Shown here one piece after another: positions 38,311 through 46,314 of a stretch of 64,000 nucleotides of DNA (positions are counted from its first letter, which is position 1; every line of letters begins with the position of its first letter). The notes beneath the pieces were generated by a model. It had not been told where the DNA came from, did not search any database, and was given only the letters and a program-made list of their open reading frames with translations. Both the position numbers and the translations under genes were made by a program. Source of the DNA: Hyphomicrobiales bacterium. GTDB lineage: Bacteria > Pseudomonadota > Alphaproteobacteria > Rhizobiales > Rhizobiaceae. The DNA lies in NCBI GenBank assembly GCA_900473795.1, contig UCMT01000032.1, positions 1 to 64,000 on the forward strand, given 5' to 3'.

Positions 38311-38910
38311 TCAACATGTCACGAGATCGAGATGGGCGCGGAACCTGTTTTTGACGTAGGCCGCGTCCCGCGGAGGCAGGGAACGAGGAAGGTTCTCCGC
38401 CTTGATCTTCAGCACGAAGAGGCGCGGGCCTTCCGCAGGTTGCCGCAGCCGCTCGGCGAGGGCGTCGACTTCCTCCTGCGTCCGGAGTTCGGCGGTGTCC
38501 GAGAAGCCCGTCGCCGCCGCCACCTTGTCGAGAGCGATGCCGCGTCCCGTATGGCTGGTCTGCATGCCTGTCTCACCGTAGTGCTGGTTGTCGAGCACGA
38601 TGATGTCGAGGTTGTTCGGGCGGGCGACGGAGATCGTCGCCAGCGCGCCGAAGGCCATGAGCTGCTCACCGTCGCCGGTGATGACCATCACGCGCTTGTC
38701 GGGTTGGGCCTGCGCCAGGCCGAGGCCGACGAGAGCCGCGCCGCCCATGGCACCCCAAAGGTAATAGTTATCGTGCCGGTCGCCCGCGGCGTGGACATCA
38801 TAGCTTGGTGAGCCGAGACCCGTGACGACCAGAGCGCCGTCGCGGGCATCGAGAAGAGTCTGCACCGCCGCCCGGCGGTCCATCGTGAAAGTATCCATGT
38901 CGTTCACCAC
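38311..38910 (-). CDS. ThDP-dependent 2-oxoacid decarboxylase, beta (ThDP-binding) subunit, ComE/Ppd-like
   Basis: A 199-residue C-terminal-type ThDP domain. The ThDP/Mg motif runs from GDG (79-81) to N108 (VLDNQHYG). The size and split architecture match sulfopyruvate decarboxylase ComE and the C-terminal half of phosphonopyruvate decarboxylase, enzymes acting on 2-oxoacids with an acidic far end. GTG start at 38910, overlapping the alpha subunit; ATG 38898 is an alternative. Confidence 0.85.
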   Translation of the reverse strand: MVNDMDTFTMDRRAAVQTLLDARDGALVVTGLGSPSYDVHAAGDRHDNYYLWGAMGGAALVGLGLAQAQPDKRVMVITGDGEQLMAFGALATISVARPNNLDIIVLDNQHYGETGMQTSHTGRGIALDKVAAATGFSDTAELRTQEEVDALAERLRQPAEGPRLFVLKIKAENLPRSLPPRDAAYVKNRFRAHLDLVTC

Positions 38911-39461
38911 TTCTTCTTTCCGAGCAACCGCTGGCCAATCAGAACGGCGACCTGTTGATCCGCTTCGTAGGCCATAGTGGCGGCCTGCTCCACCGTCTCG
39001 ACAAGATCGGCCCCGGTCTCCGCGCGCAAGACTGTAATCCCGATCGCTTCGAGCGATGCCTGCGTTGCCTGACCCATCGGAACCTGCCAGGGATTGAACT
39101 CAGCCCATTCGCCGCGCATCGTCACCAGCATCAACAATGGGAAGCGGGCCTGGACAGGGAGCGAGAGCATGTTGATGCAGTTGCCGACTCCGGACGACTG
39201 CATCAGGAGCACGGAGCGCTTGCCGCCGAGCCACGCGCCCGCCGCGATGGCGACCCCTTCCTCCTCCGTCGTCAGCATGTTGGCGACAACGTCGGGATCG
39301 CCTCCGAACAGCTTGATGAGCGTCGCGTGCCCGGCGTCGGGGACATATGACATATGACCGACGCCAGAAGACTTCAGCGTCTCGTAGAGGGCCACAGGCC
39401 AATCCGTGGCCAGGTCCCTGACATGCGCCTCCGTCCGGGACAATTTCTCAGCGGCTACCAA
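38904..39461 (-). CDS. ThDP-dependent 2-oxoacid decarboxylase, alpha subunit, ComD-like
   Basis: A 185-residue N-terminal-type ThDP domain with YVPDAGHATLIKLF and TTEEEGVAIAAGAWLGG, where the conserved glutamate activates ThDP in the partner active site. The frame is open to 39539, but a TTG at 39461 has a perfect AAGGAGG (39468-39474) with 6-base spacing, so I start there. First gene of the nine-gene minus-strand operon and divergent from the LysR gene. Confidence 0.83.
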   Translation of the reverse strand: MVAAEKLSRTEAHVRDLATDWPVALYETLKSSGVGHMSYVPDAGHATLIKLFGGDPDVVANMLTTEEEGVAIAAGAWLGGKRSVLLMQSSGVGNCINMLSLPVQARFPLLMLVTMRGEWAEFNPWQVPMGQATQASLEAIGITVLRAETGADLVETVEQAATMAYEADQQVAVLIGQRLLGKKKW

Positions 39462-39564
39462 GGCTCGCCTCCTTGCTGATTGTTCGTTGAAGCATGTATG
39501 CCTTAACTGAATTGTTTCGACATCGACCCTTTTTCTCAATCAGATATAGCAGTATTGTATAGCT
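39462..39564. promoter_or_regulatory. Divergent promoter region of the catabolic divergon, with LysR-type dyad
   Basis: About 100 bases between the ComD-like gene and lysR, richer in A and T than the flanks. An inverted repeat atagc (39546-39550) / gctat (39562-39566) with an 11-base spacer covers the lysR start, as expected for an autoregulated LysR site (T-N11-A type). It probably controls both arms. Confidence 0.5.
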
Positions 39565-40524
39565 ATGGATGTTTCACAACTTCGAACCCTGATCCACGTG
39601 GCAGAACTCGGCAGTCTCTCAAAGGCTTCGGACCGTCTTCACATCGCCCAACCTGCGCTCAGCCGGCAGGTCCGTCTGCTGGAAGAAGAGCTGGGGGCGC
39701 GGCTCTTCGAACGGCATGGCCGCGGGATGGTGCCGACCGAGAAGGGTCAGGAGGTGCTCCGGCACGCGTTGCGCGTGATGGCCGAGCTTGAGGAAATCCG
39801 GGCGGTCGTCTCGGACGAAGACGCGCCGCTCCGCGGCCACGTTTCAATCGGCATGCCTCCGACTGCCTCGGACATTCTATCGGAGCCGTTGGTCTCGGCC
39901 TTCCGCGATACACATCCTGAAGCGACCCTCCGAATCGTCAGCGCCTATTCGGGCTATCTCTTGGACTGGATGCACCGGGGAGAGATCGACGCAGCGATCC
40001 TGTATGATCCCAAAAGCGCCCGGACCCTCCGCATTCACCCACTTCTGGAGGAGAGGCTCTTCCTCATCGGTCCGCCCACCTCGAACTTCAGCCAGGAACG
40101 GCCAGTCAGCTTTTCCCAGCTCGCGGACCAACGGCTGCTGCTCCCAAGTGTCGGGCACGGTTTGCGATCGATCCTCGACCGTTATGCGGAGGAGACCGGG
40201 ATCGTTCTCAATGTCAAAGTCGAGGCAGACAGCTACTCGACCCTCAAGTCGCTCGTCCGCAATGGTCATGGGGTGACGGTGCTGCCGCTGGCCCCCATTC
40301 ACGAGGAATTGTCAGCCGGGCGTTTGGCCGCAGCTCCGCTCGTTGATCCCGTGCCCGTCCGTCGCCTTATCATGTCTTACCCGACGGACCGTCCCACGAC
40401 CCGCCTGGCGCGGTTCGCGGGCCAAGTGATCGCCAGCACGATCGCAACGCTCGTAGAGCGCGACGTCTGGTCGGGAACGTTGCTCGTGCCTGGACCGGAT
40501 GGCGTCGTCCGCCAAGCGCTATAA
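39565..40524 (+). CDS. LysR family transcriptional regulator
   Basis: A 319-residue LTTR. The winged-helix region is MDVSQLRTLIHVAELGSLSK-type followed by LHIAQPALSRQVRLLEEELG, and the remaining 230 residues form the effector-binding domain. The beginning MDVSQLRTL resembles the CbbR/NAC-like branch that regulates catabolic operons. It has no Shine-Dalgarno sequence, so leaderless or weak translation is possible. Likely regulator of both catabolic operons; the inducer is unknown. Confidence 0.92.
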   Translation: MDVSQLRTLIHVAELGSLSKASDRLHIAQPALSRQVRLLEEELGARLFERHGRGMVPTEKGQEVLRHALRVMAELEEIRAVVSDEDAPLRGHVSIGMPPTASDILSEPLVSAFRDTHPEATLRIVSAYSGYLLDWMHRGEIDAAILYDPKSARTLRIHPLLEERLFLIGPPTSNFSQERPVSFSQLADQRLLLPSVGHGLRSILDRYAEETGIVLNVKVEADSYSTLKSLVRNGHGVTVLPLAPIHEELSAGRLAAAPLVDPVPVRRLIMSYPTDRPTTRLARFAGQVIASTIATLVERDVWSGTLLVPGPDGVVRQAL

Positions 40525-40619
40525 AATTCGGGCATAGCTGATCTCGCCACTCTATCATTGTGGTTATGGCGGACTGGTGGTTTAGCTCAAGGCCTGTAGA
40601 CAGGGAGCAAATCAAAGAC

Positions 40620-41780
40620 ATGTTTCAGGCCACGGACGATTATTCCGACATCCGAGACGCGGTCGGCAAGCTTTGCCAGCGGTTCCCAGGGGAGTACTGG
40701 CGCGCGCAAGACCGCGAGATGGCCTATCCGAAGGAATTCGTCGACGCTCTTACCGAGGCGGGATGGCTTTCGGTGTTGATTCCGGAGGAATTCGGCGGTG
40801 CGGGATTGCCCCTGTCCGTAGCGGCAGCCGTTCTCGAGGAAATCCAGCGCGCCGGATGCAATGGCGGAGCCTGTCACGCACAGATGTACACGATGGGCAC
40901 CCTCCTTCGGCACGGGTCGCAGGAGCAGAAGCACAGATACCTTCCCGAAATCGCCGCAGGCGCGCTCCGTCTCCAGGCCTTCGGCGTGACCGAACCCACG
41001 AGCGGCACCGATACGGGTGCGCTGAGGACCACGGCCCGCTTGGAAGGGGACCATTATATCGTCAAGGGTCAGAAAATCTGGACGAGCCGCGCGGAGCATT
41101 CCGACTTGATGCTGCTCCTTGCGCGCACCACTCCACTCACTGAAGGGATGAAGAAGACCGACGGCCTTTCCGTGCTCTTGGTGGACATGCGCGATGCTCT
41201 TGGCAACGGCCTGACCATCCGGCCGATCCGGACGATGATGAACCACGCCACGACCGAGGTGTTTTTCGACGACCTCCATATACCCGCGGGCAATCTCGTC
41301 GGCGAGGAAGGCAAGGGCTTCCGTTACATCCTGTCCGGCATGAACGCGGAGCGCATCCTCATCGCCGCCGAATGCGTGGGTGACGCCAAGTGGTTTATCG
41401 AAAAGGCCGTGAACTACGCGAAGGAGCGCCATGTCTTCGGCAGGGCGATCGGTCAGAATCAAGGCATCCAGTTCCCGATCGCCAAGGCCTACGCCAATAT
41501 GCGCGCCGCCGAACTCATGGTGCGTGAAGCCCTCGGCCTATACGAGTCGGGCAAGAACCCGGGCGCGGAGGCGAATATGGCCAAGATGCTCGCAGCCGAC
41601 GCTTCCAACGAGGCGGCAAATGTCTGCATCCAGACCCACGGCGGTTTCGGCTTCGCCGAGGAATACGATGTCGAACGCAAGTTCCGCGAGACGCGTCTCT
41701 ACCAGGTCGCTCCGATTTCGACGAACCTGATCCTTTCATTCCTGGCCGAGCACGTTCTCGGGCTGCCGCGTTCGTATTAG
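40620..41780 (+). CDS. Acyl-CoA dehydrogenase
   Basis: A 386-residue flavoprotein of the ACAD family with the FAD-binding GVTEPTSGTDTGALRTTA and QKIWTSRA segments and the C-terminal HGGFGFAEEYDVERKFRE helix. The usual C-terminal base (Tyr-Glu-Gly loop) is replaced by YQVAP; a glutamate is instead present at E244 (SGMNAERILIA), the position used by isovaleryl-CoA dehydrogenase, which suggests a branched acyl substrate such as methylsuccinyl-CoA. I start at 40620 because homology begins there; the frame is open from GTG 40560. First enzyme of the plus-strand operon. Confidence 0.85.
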   Translation: MFQATDDYSDIRDAVGKLCQRFPGEYWRAQDREMAYPKEFVDALTEAGWLSVLIPEEFGGAGLPLSVAAAVLEEIQRAGCNGGACHAQMYTMGTLLRHGSQEQKHRYLPEIAAGALRLQAFGVTEPTSGTDTGALRTTARLEGDHYIVKGQKIWTSRAEHSDLMLLLARTTPLTEGMKKTDGLSVLLVDMRDALGNGLTIRPIRTMMNHATTEVFFDDLHIPAGNLVGEEGKGFRYILSGMNAERILIAAECVGDAKWFIEKAVNYAKERHVFGRAIGQNQGIQFPIAKAYANMRAAELMVREALGLYESGKNPGAEANMAKMLAADASNEAANVCIQTHGGFGFAEEYDVERKFRETRLYQVAPISTNLILSFLAEHVLGLPRSY

Positions 41781-41791
41781 GAGATGCCGTC

Positions 41792-42532
41792 GTGAACATC
41801 CTCATCGTCTACGCCCACCCGGAACCCAAGTCTTTCAACGGGGCGATGCGCGACGTCGCCGTCGAGACGTTGACCGCAGCGGGCCACGAAGTCGTCGTCA
41901 GCGACCTTTACGCCATGGGGTTCAATCCGGTGGCGGGTCCAGGCGACATGCTGAACGAGCCGACGAAACCCGAGCACTTCAACCTGGCGACGGAGCAGAC
42001 CGCGGCCTATCAGAACGGGACCACAGCGCCCGACATCGTCGCCGAGATGGAGAAGCTCGAGCGGGCAGACTTCGTGATCTTCCAGTTCCCGGTCTGGTGG
42101 TTCGGCATGCCTGCCATCCTGAAAGGCTGGGCAGACCGGGTGTTCGCCCGCGGCTTCGCCTACATGCCCGGACGCAAGTACGACACGGGCATGTTCAAGG
42201 GAAAGACGGCCATGGTCGCCGCAACGACGGGAACCTCGGCCGACACCTACACCCCTGACGGAATCGACGGCGACGTCCTGACGGTTTTCTGGCCGATCCA
42301 CAACGGCCTCCTCCGCTACAGCGGCTTCGACGTGCTGCCGCCCTTCGTCGCCTATATGCCGGGACGGGTCGGAGAGGAGGGCCGCGCAGCCTATCTCGAA
42401 GCCTACAAGAAGCGGCTTGGAGAACTCGACACCATCCCGCGGCTGTTCTTCCATCCCAAGGACGACTATGGCCCGAACGAACGCCTCAAGCCCGGCGTGC
42501 TGGCAAGATCAGGGGTCCAGCGCAATGTCTGA
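41792..42532 (+). CDS. NAD(P)H:quinone oxidoreductase-like flavodoxin-fold protein
   Basis: A 246-residue member of the NQO1/MdaB/KefF family with ILIVYAHPEPKSFNGAM and FQFPVWWFGMPAILKGWADRVF, the FMN/FAD and nicotinamide-binding signatures. It reduces quinones or quinone-like electrophiles with NAD(P)H. In this operon it might reoxidise the acyl-CoA dehydrogenase flavin indirectly or protect against a reactive intermediate; neither is shown. GTG start with AGGAG 8 bases upstream. Confidence 0.87.
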   Translation: MNILIVYAHPEPKSFNGAMRDVAVETLTAAGHEVVVSDLYAMGFNPVAGPGDMLNEPTKPEHFNLATEQTAAYQNGTTAPDIVAEMEKLERADFVIFQFPVWWFGMPAILKGWADRVFARGFAYMPGRKYDTGMFKGKTAMVAATTGTSADTYTPDGIDGDVLTVFWPIHNGLLRYSGFDVLPPFVAYMPGRVGEEGRAAYLEAYKKRLGELDTIPRLFFHPKDDYGPNERLKPGVLARSGVQRNV

Positions 42533-43658
42533 TCCGTCACGGCCGCTCGATGGACTTCTGGTGATCTCGATTGAACAAGCGGTGGCCGCGCCCCTCTGCA
42601 CGCTGCGTCTTGCGGACGCCGGAGCAAGGGTCATCAAGATCGAACGGCCCGAAGGCGAGACTGCCCGCAACTATGACTCGGCGGTCGAAGGGATGTCGGC
42701 TTATTTCGTGTGGCTGAACCGAGGTAAGGAAAGCGCCGTCCTCGATATCAAGTCGGAGACCGACCTCGCGCTGCTCCACCGCATGGTCGAGAGGGCTGAT
42801 GTCCTCGTCCAGAACCTCGCGCCGGGTGCGATCGATAGGCTCGGCCTGTCGTCCCAAACCATTGCCGAGAGGTTTCCGCGTCTGGTCGCGGTGAACATCG
42901 TCGGTTACGGCCAGGACACGCCTTATGCCGACATGCGCGCGTATGACATGCTCGTCCAGGCGGAAAGCGGTATCTGTGCCGTGACGGGCACGCCCGCCAC
43001 GCCGAGCAAGATCGGGGTGTCTGCCGCCGACATCGCGACGGGGATGAATGCGCATGCCGCGATCCTGGAGGCACTGCTCGCCCGGGAGAAAAGCGGCCGC
43101 GGCAGGGTCGTCGAGATCGCGATGTTCGACGGCATGGCCGACTGGATGGCGGTGCCGCTGCTTCATCTGGAACATGCCGGCCGGGAAACGGGCCGCTTCG
43201 GGCTGGCCCATGCCTCGATCTACCCATATCGGCCTTACACATGCCGGGACGGTGTCGCGGTCGTGGTTTCCATCCAGCAGAACAGCGAATGGAAGCGCTT
43301 TTGCGAAAAGGTCCTGCTGCGTACCGATCTCGTCGATGACGCGCGGTTTTCCACCAATGCCCTTCGGGTCGCCAACCGGACGACGCTCGACGCCGAGATC
43401 GAGCCGATTTTCGCGTCGATGAACCGTCACGAGGCGGTCGCCCGCCTCACCAAAGCGCAGAATGCCTGGGGCCAGGTCAGCGAAGTGCGCGACCTTCCCC
43501 GACATCAGGCGCTCCGCCGCATTGACGTCGCGCTGCCCAATGGCCGGACGGTATCGATCCCGAGATCACCGATCCGGCTCGACCGCTCCGGCGAGCCACC
43601 ACAGGTACCCGGCCTCGGCGCGCAGACAGATCGCATCCGAACCGAATTCGCCGCCTGA
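42525..43658 (+). CDS. Class III (CaiB/BaiF) CoA-transferase
   Basis: A 377-residue family III CoA-transferase. The nucleophilic aspartate is D169 (SAADIATGMNAHAA), and the N-terminal LLVISIEQAVAAPLCTLRLADAGARVIKIE region is characteristic. Family members include succinyl-CoA:itaconate, :mesaconate and :citramalate CoA-transferases. The two neighbours downstream form the matching hydratase and lyase, so a C5 dicarboxylate is the likely acceptor. It overlaps the NQO-like gene by 8 bases. Confidence 0.87.
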   Translation: MSDPSRPLDGLLVISIEQAVAAPLCTLRLADAGARVIKIERPEGETARNYDSAVEGMSAYFVWLNRGKESAVLDIKSETDLALLHRMVERADVLVQNLAPGAIDRLGLSSQTIAERFPRLVAVNIVGYGQDTPYADMRAYDMLVQAESGICAVTGTPATPSKIGVSAADIATGMNAHAAILEALLAREKSGRGRVVEIAMFDGMADWMAVPLLHLEHAGRETGRFGLAHASIYPYRPYTCRDGVAVVVSIQQNSEWKRFCEKVLLRTDLVDDARFSTNALRVANRTTLDAEIEPIFASMNRHEAVARLTKAQNAWGQVSEVRDLPRHQALRRIDVALPNGRTVSIPRSPIRLDRSGEPPQVPGLGAQTDRIRTEFAA

Positions 43659-43671
43659 GGAGACCATTGTC

Positions 43672-44502
43672 ATGGAAACACAGGACTTCGCGGATTTGCA
43701 GGCATGGATCGGTCGGACGATCGAGGCAGAGGACGTCGTGACGCCTCGACTGGCGAAGAGCTTCCGAGCAATACTCTCGGGGCACGCCGCCAAGACGTCT
43801 CCGGGCATCCACTGGTGCCTCGCGCCCGACATCGCCGACGCTTCCGAACTCGGACCTGACGGCCATCCCCACAGAAGCGGCTTTCTGCCGCCCGTCCGGT
43901 TACCTAGACGAATGTGGGCCGGAAGCGACATCGTCTTCAAGGCGGATATCAACGAGGGAGACAGTGTAACGCGCCGTTCGACCGTCACCAATGTCGAGGC
44001 CAAGCAGGGGCGCACAGGACCGCTCGTGTTCGTGACCGTGCATCACGTCTATTCCACCCAGCACGGTGTCGCCGTCGAAGAGGACCACATAATCGTCTAC
44101 CGCGGGGCGACAGGCCTAAGCGCACCTGCACAGGCCGCCGTCGGCTCTGTGTCTTCGGCTGCACATGAACGCACGGTCGAAGTCGATCCCGTCATGCTGT
44201 TCCGCTATTCGGCCCTGACCTTCAACGGCCACCGAATTCACTACGACTACCCCTATGTCACTGATGTCGAGCACTATCCTGGCCTCGTCATCCACGGCCC
44301 GCTGCAAGCAACGCTGTTGCTGAATCTCGCGGCCAGGATCAGCGACCGGCCGCCACGAAGCTTTTCCTTCCGCGGCACCCATCCGGCTACGGGTCCCCAG
44401 ACCTTGACGCTCAGGGCGAACCCGGATGCCAACGGCGGTCTATCGCTCGAGGTCCTGTCCGCGGCCGGCCACGTGACGATGAAGGCGACGGCGCGGTGGT
44501 AG
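43672..44502 (+). CDS. Hot-dog-fold (MaoC/HTD2-like) acyl-CoA hydratase, mesaconyl/itaconyl-CoA hydratase type
   Basis: A 276-residue double hot-dog protein. An N-terminal FAS1-like dehydratase domain is followed by FRYSALTFNGHRIHYDYPY and GLVIHGPLQATLL, the active-site region of the mesaconyl-C4-CoA hydratase / itaconyl-CoA hydratase family. It would hydrate the unsaturated CoA ester to citramalyl-CoA. GGAG lies 11 bases before the ATG. It ends inside the next gene (7-base overlap). Confidence 0.82.
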   Translation: METQDFADLQAWIGRTIEAEDVVTPRLAKSFRAILSGHAAKTSPGIHWCLAPDIADASELGPDGHPHRSGFLPPVRLPRRMWAGSDIVFKADINEGDSVTRRSTVTNVEAKQGRTGPLVFVTVHHVYSTQHGVAVEEDHIIVYRGATGLSAPAQAAVGSVSSAAHERTVEVDPVMLFRYSALTFNGHRIHYDYPYVTDVEHYPGLVIHGPLQATLLLNLAARISDRPPRSFSFRGTHPATGPQTLTLRANPDANGGLSLEVLSAAGHVTMKATARW

Positions 44503-45308
44503 ATTTCATCCCGCCTGTCGCGCCGCTGTTCGTCCCGGCCTCACGGCCCGAACGCTTCCGGAAGGCGGCCATGAGCGGTGCCGACGCCGTGATCCTGGAC
44601 CTCGAGGATGCTATCGCGCCGGAGGACAAGGAAAGGGCGCGAGAATCGGTGGTCGAACATGCTGCCGGGCTGGGGCTTCCCGTCATCGTCCGCGTGAACG
44701 CCGTCGGCACGCCATGGCACGACGCCGACATCGCCGCACTGGTGCGCCTCGAAGGCGTCGCCCTGATGTTGCCCAAAACGGAACGGCCACAGGACATCGC
44801 CGCCGTTGTACGACGTATCGGGCGGGATTGCCCGATCATTGCCCTGATCGAAACTGCCGCCGGCTTTTCTCGCCTCCACGACATCCTGCCTTCCAACGGG
44901 GTGATGATGGCCGCCTTCGGGTCCGTCGACTTCTCGGTCGACATCGGCTGTGCTCACGAGCGACTGCCTCTGCTAACCGCCCGAGGCGAAATCGTGTGGC
45001 GGTCCCGAGCCGCGGGGCGTGCGGCACCGCTGGACGGCGTCACAACCGCGCTCGATGACGAGATGTCGCTCGAAGCGGACCTCAAGCACGCTACGGAAAT
45101 GGGCTTCGGCGGGAAGCTTGCCATTCATCCCAAGCAAATCGATGCGATCCACCGGGCTTTCATGCCCGACGACGCGACTGTCGCCTGGGCGCGGAAGGTA
45201 CTTGAGGCCTCATCATCGGGTTCGGCCGCACGCCTCGAAGGAGAGATGATTGACCGCCCCGTCGTCGAACGCGCGCGCAGGATTTGGGATCGATGGGGCA
45301 ATCGCTAA
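44496..45308 (+). CDS. HpcH/HpaI (CitE-like) CoA ester lyase, citramalyl/malyl-CoA lyase type
   Basis: A 270-residue TIM-barrel lyase with LFVPASRPERFRKAAMSGADAVILDLEDAI at the N-terminus (metal-binding glutamate and aspartate), LIETAAGF, FGSVDFSVDIG and AIHPKQI. CitE-like stand-alone proteins cleave citramalyl-CoA or malyl-CoA into acetyl-CoA plus pyruvate or glyoxylate. Last gene of the plus-strand operon. GTG start overlapping the hydratase gene. Confidence 0.88.
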   Translation: MVDFIPPVAPLFVPASRPERFRKAAMSGADAVILDLEDAIAPEDKERARESVVEHAAGLGLPVIVRVNAVGTPWHDADIAALVRLEGVALMLPKTERPQDIAAVVRRIGRDCPIIALIETAAGFSRLHDILPSNGVMMAAFGSVDFSVDIGCAHERLPLLTARGEIVWRSRAAGRAAPLDGVTTALDDEMSLEADLKHATEMGFGGKLAIHPKQIDAIHRAFMPDDATVAWARKVLEASSSGSAARLEGEMIDRPVVERARRIWDRWGNR

Positions 45309-45429
45309 AATCTCTATTGAGGGCCACCAATGTCCGGTTTGGGTCACAAGCAGACATCCAATTGCGCTTTGTTCCCACATGGAGTTTCGCGACAATTGAC
45401 AGCTTTGTGTTTGAGCGGCGCCCGTGAAC

Positions 45430-45993
45430 TCATAGCGCAAGCGACTGTTGTGCCGGCTCCGGCGGTCTGACATGGACCCCCTCCAGTTCCAGCATATGCA
45501 CCTTGGCGGTCGCGCCGCCGGGGGCGGAAAAACCGCCCACCTTGCCGCCGGCGGCGAGCACGCGATGGCAAGGGATGATCAGTGGAACCGGGTTCTTTGC
45601 CATCGCCTGTCCGACATCGCGGGCGGCCTCGGGACCGGCCCCCAGCTCCTTGGCCAGGGTGCCGTAGGTGGTCGTATGGCCCCAGCCGACGCGGCGCAGG
45701 GCGGCATAGACCTGCTTGAAGAACTCATCCTGCCCGTCAAGGTCGAGCCGGACGTCCGAAAAATCGATCTTTTCGCCGTTGAAATAGCGTTTCGCGGCGG
45801 TGATGGCTTCGCTTACCGCGCTCGGCGGGACGGCGTGCTCGGCGTCAGGCATACGGCGCCGGAGATTTCGCTCCGTTGCCTCGGCGCTGCGGGTCGGCAA
45901 TTGGAAACGCACGACGCCGACGCCGTTCCAGGCGATGCCGCAGTAACCGCCAGCGGTCTCGAAGACGTGATATTGGGGTGCTGTCCGGGCCAT
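45430..45993 (-). CDS. ogt: Methylated-DNA-[protein]-cysteine S-methyltransferase
   Basis: A 187-residue suicide DNA-repair protein that removes alkyl groups from O6-guanine. The acceptor cysteine is C142 in IIPCHRVLAAGGKVGGFS, and GWGHTTTYGTLAKELG is the DNA-binding helix-turn-helix. No Ada-like N-terminal domain is present. AAGGAG lies 7 bases upstream of the ATG. It marks the return to ordinary chromosomal genes after the catabolic cluster. Confidence 0.92.
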   Translation of the reverse strand: MARTAPQYHVFETAGGYCGIAWNGVGVVRFQLPTRSAEATERNLRRRMPDAEHAVPPSAVSEAITAAKRYFNGEKIDFSDVRLDLDGQDEFFKQVYAALRRVGWGHTTTYGTLAKELGAGPEAARDVGQAMAKNPVPLIIPCHRVLAAGGKVGGFSAPGGATAKVHMLELEGVHVRPPEPAQQSLAL

Positions 45994-46256
45994 GCCAAAG
46001 CTCCTTCAGGTCGTTCCCGCCGAGCGGGTTGTGGTAGTGTTAGGGCAACCGGCGAGGCGATGATCTTGTCGCAGTAACGCATGCCCGATCCTCCACCAGT
46101 TTCGCCCTCGATGCCACCCGTTTCTTGCCCAAGGCGGGCAGCGAGCCGGGAATCGTCCGCTCCGACGCCCTCCGAAATTCAACGGTTTCTCGCAAAAGCG
46201 AACATTCCAGGATTATGCCTCCCTGGGAATAGATTCACAATGTTCCTGTTTTGTTC

Positions 46257-46284
46257 TTGATCTCGCGCGGGACTCGGCTATAAT
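46257..46284 (+). promoter_or_regulatory. Sigma-70-type promoter for the RNA ligase-like gene
   Basis: TTGATC (46257-46262) and TATAAT (46279-46284) are 16 bases apart, and the start codon follows 30 bases later. The rest of the 320-base gap 45994-46314 shows nothing else that I recognise. Confidence 0.65.
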
Positions 46285-46314
46285 CGCCTCATTCAAAAAG
46301 AGATGAGGTCTGCC

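Noticed and set aside
36825-39461. Sulfonate or phosphonate catabolism for the ComDE-like and ALDH genes
   Set aside because: No sulfoacetaldehyde acetyltransferase, phosphonoacetate hydrolase or matching transporter is nearby, while a C5-dicarboxylate CoA module is.
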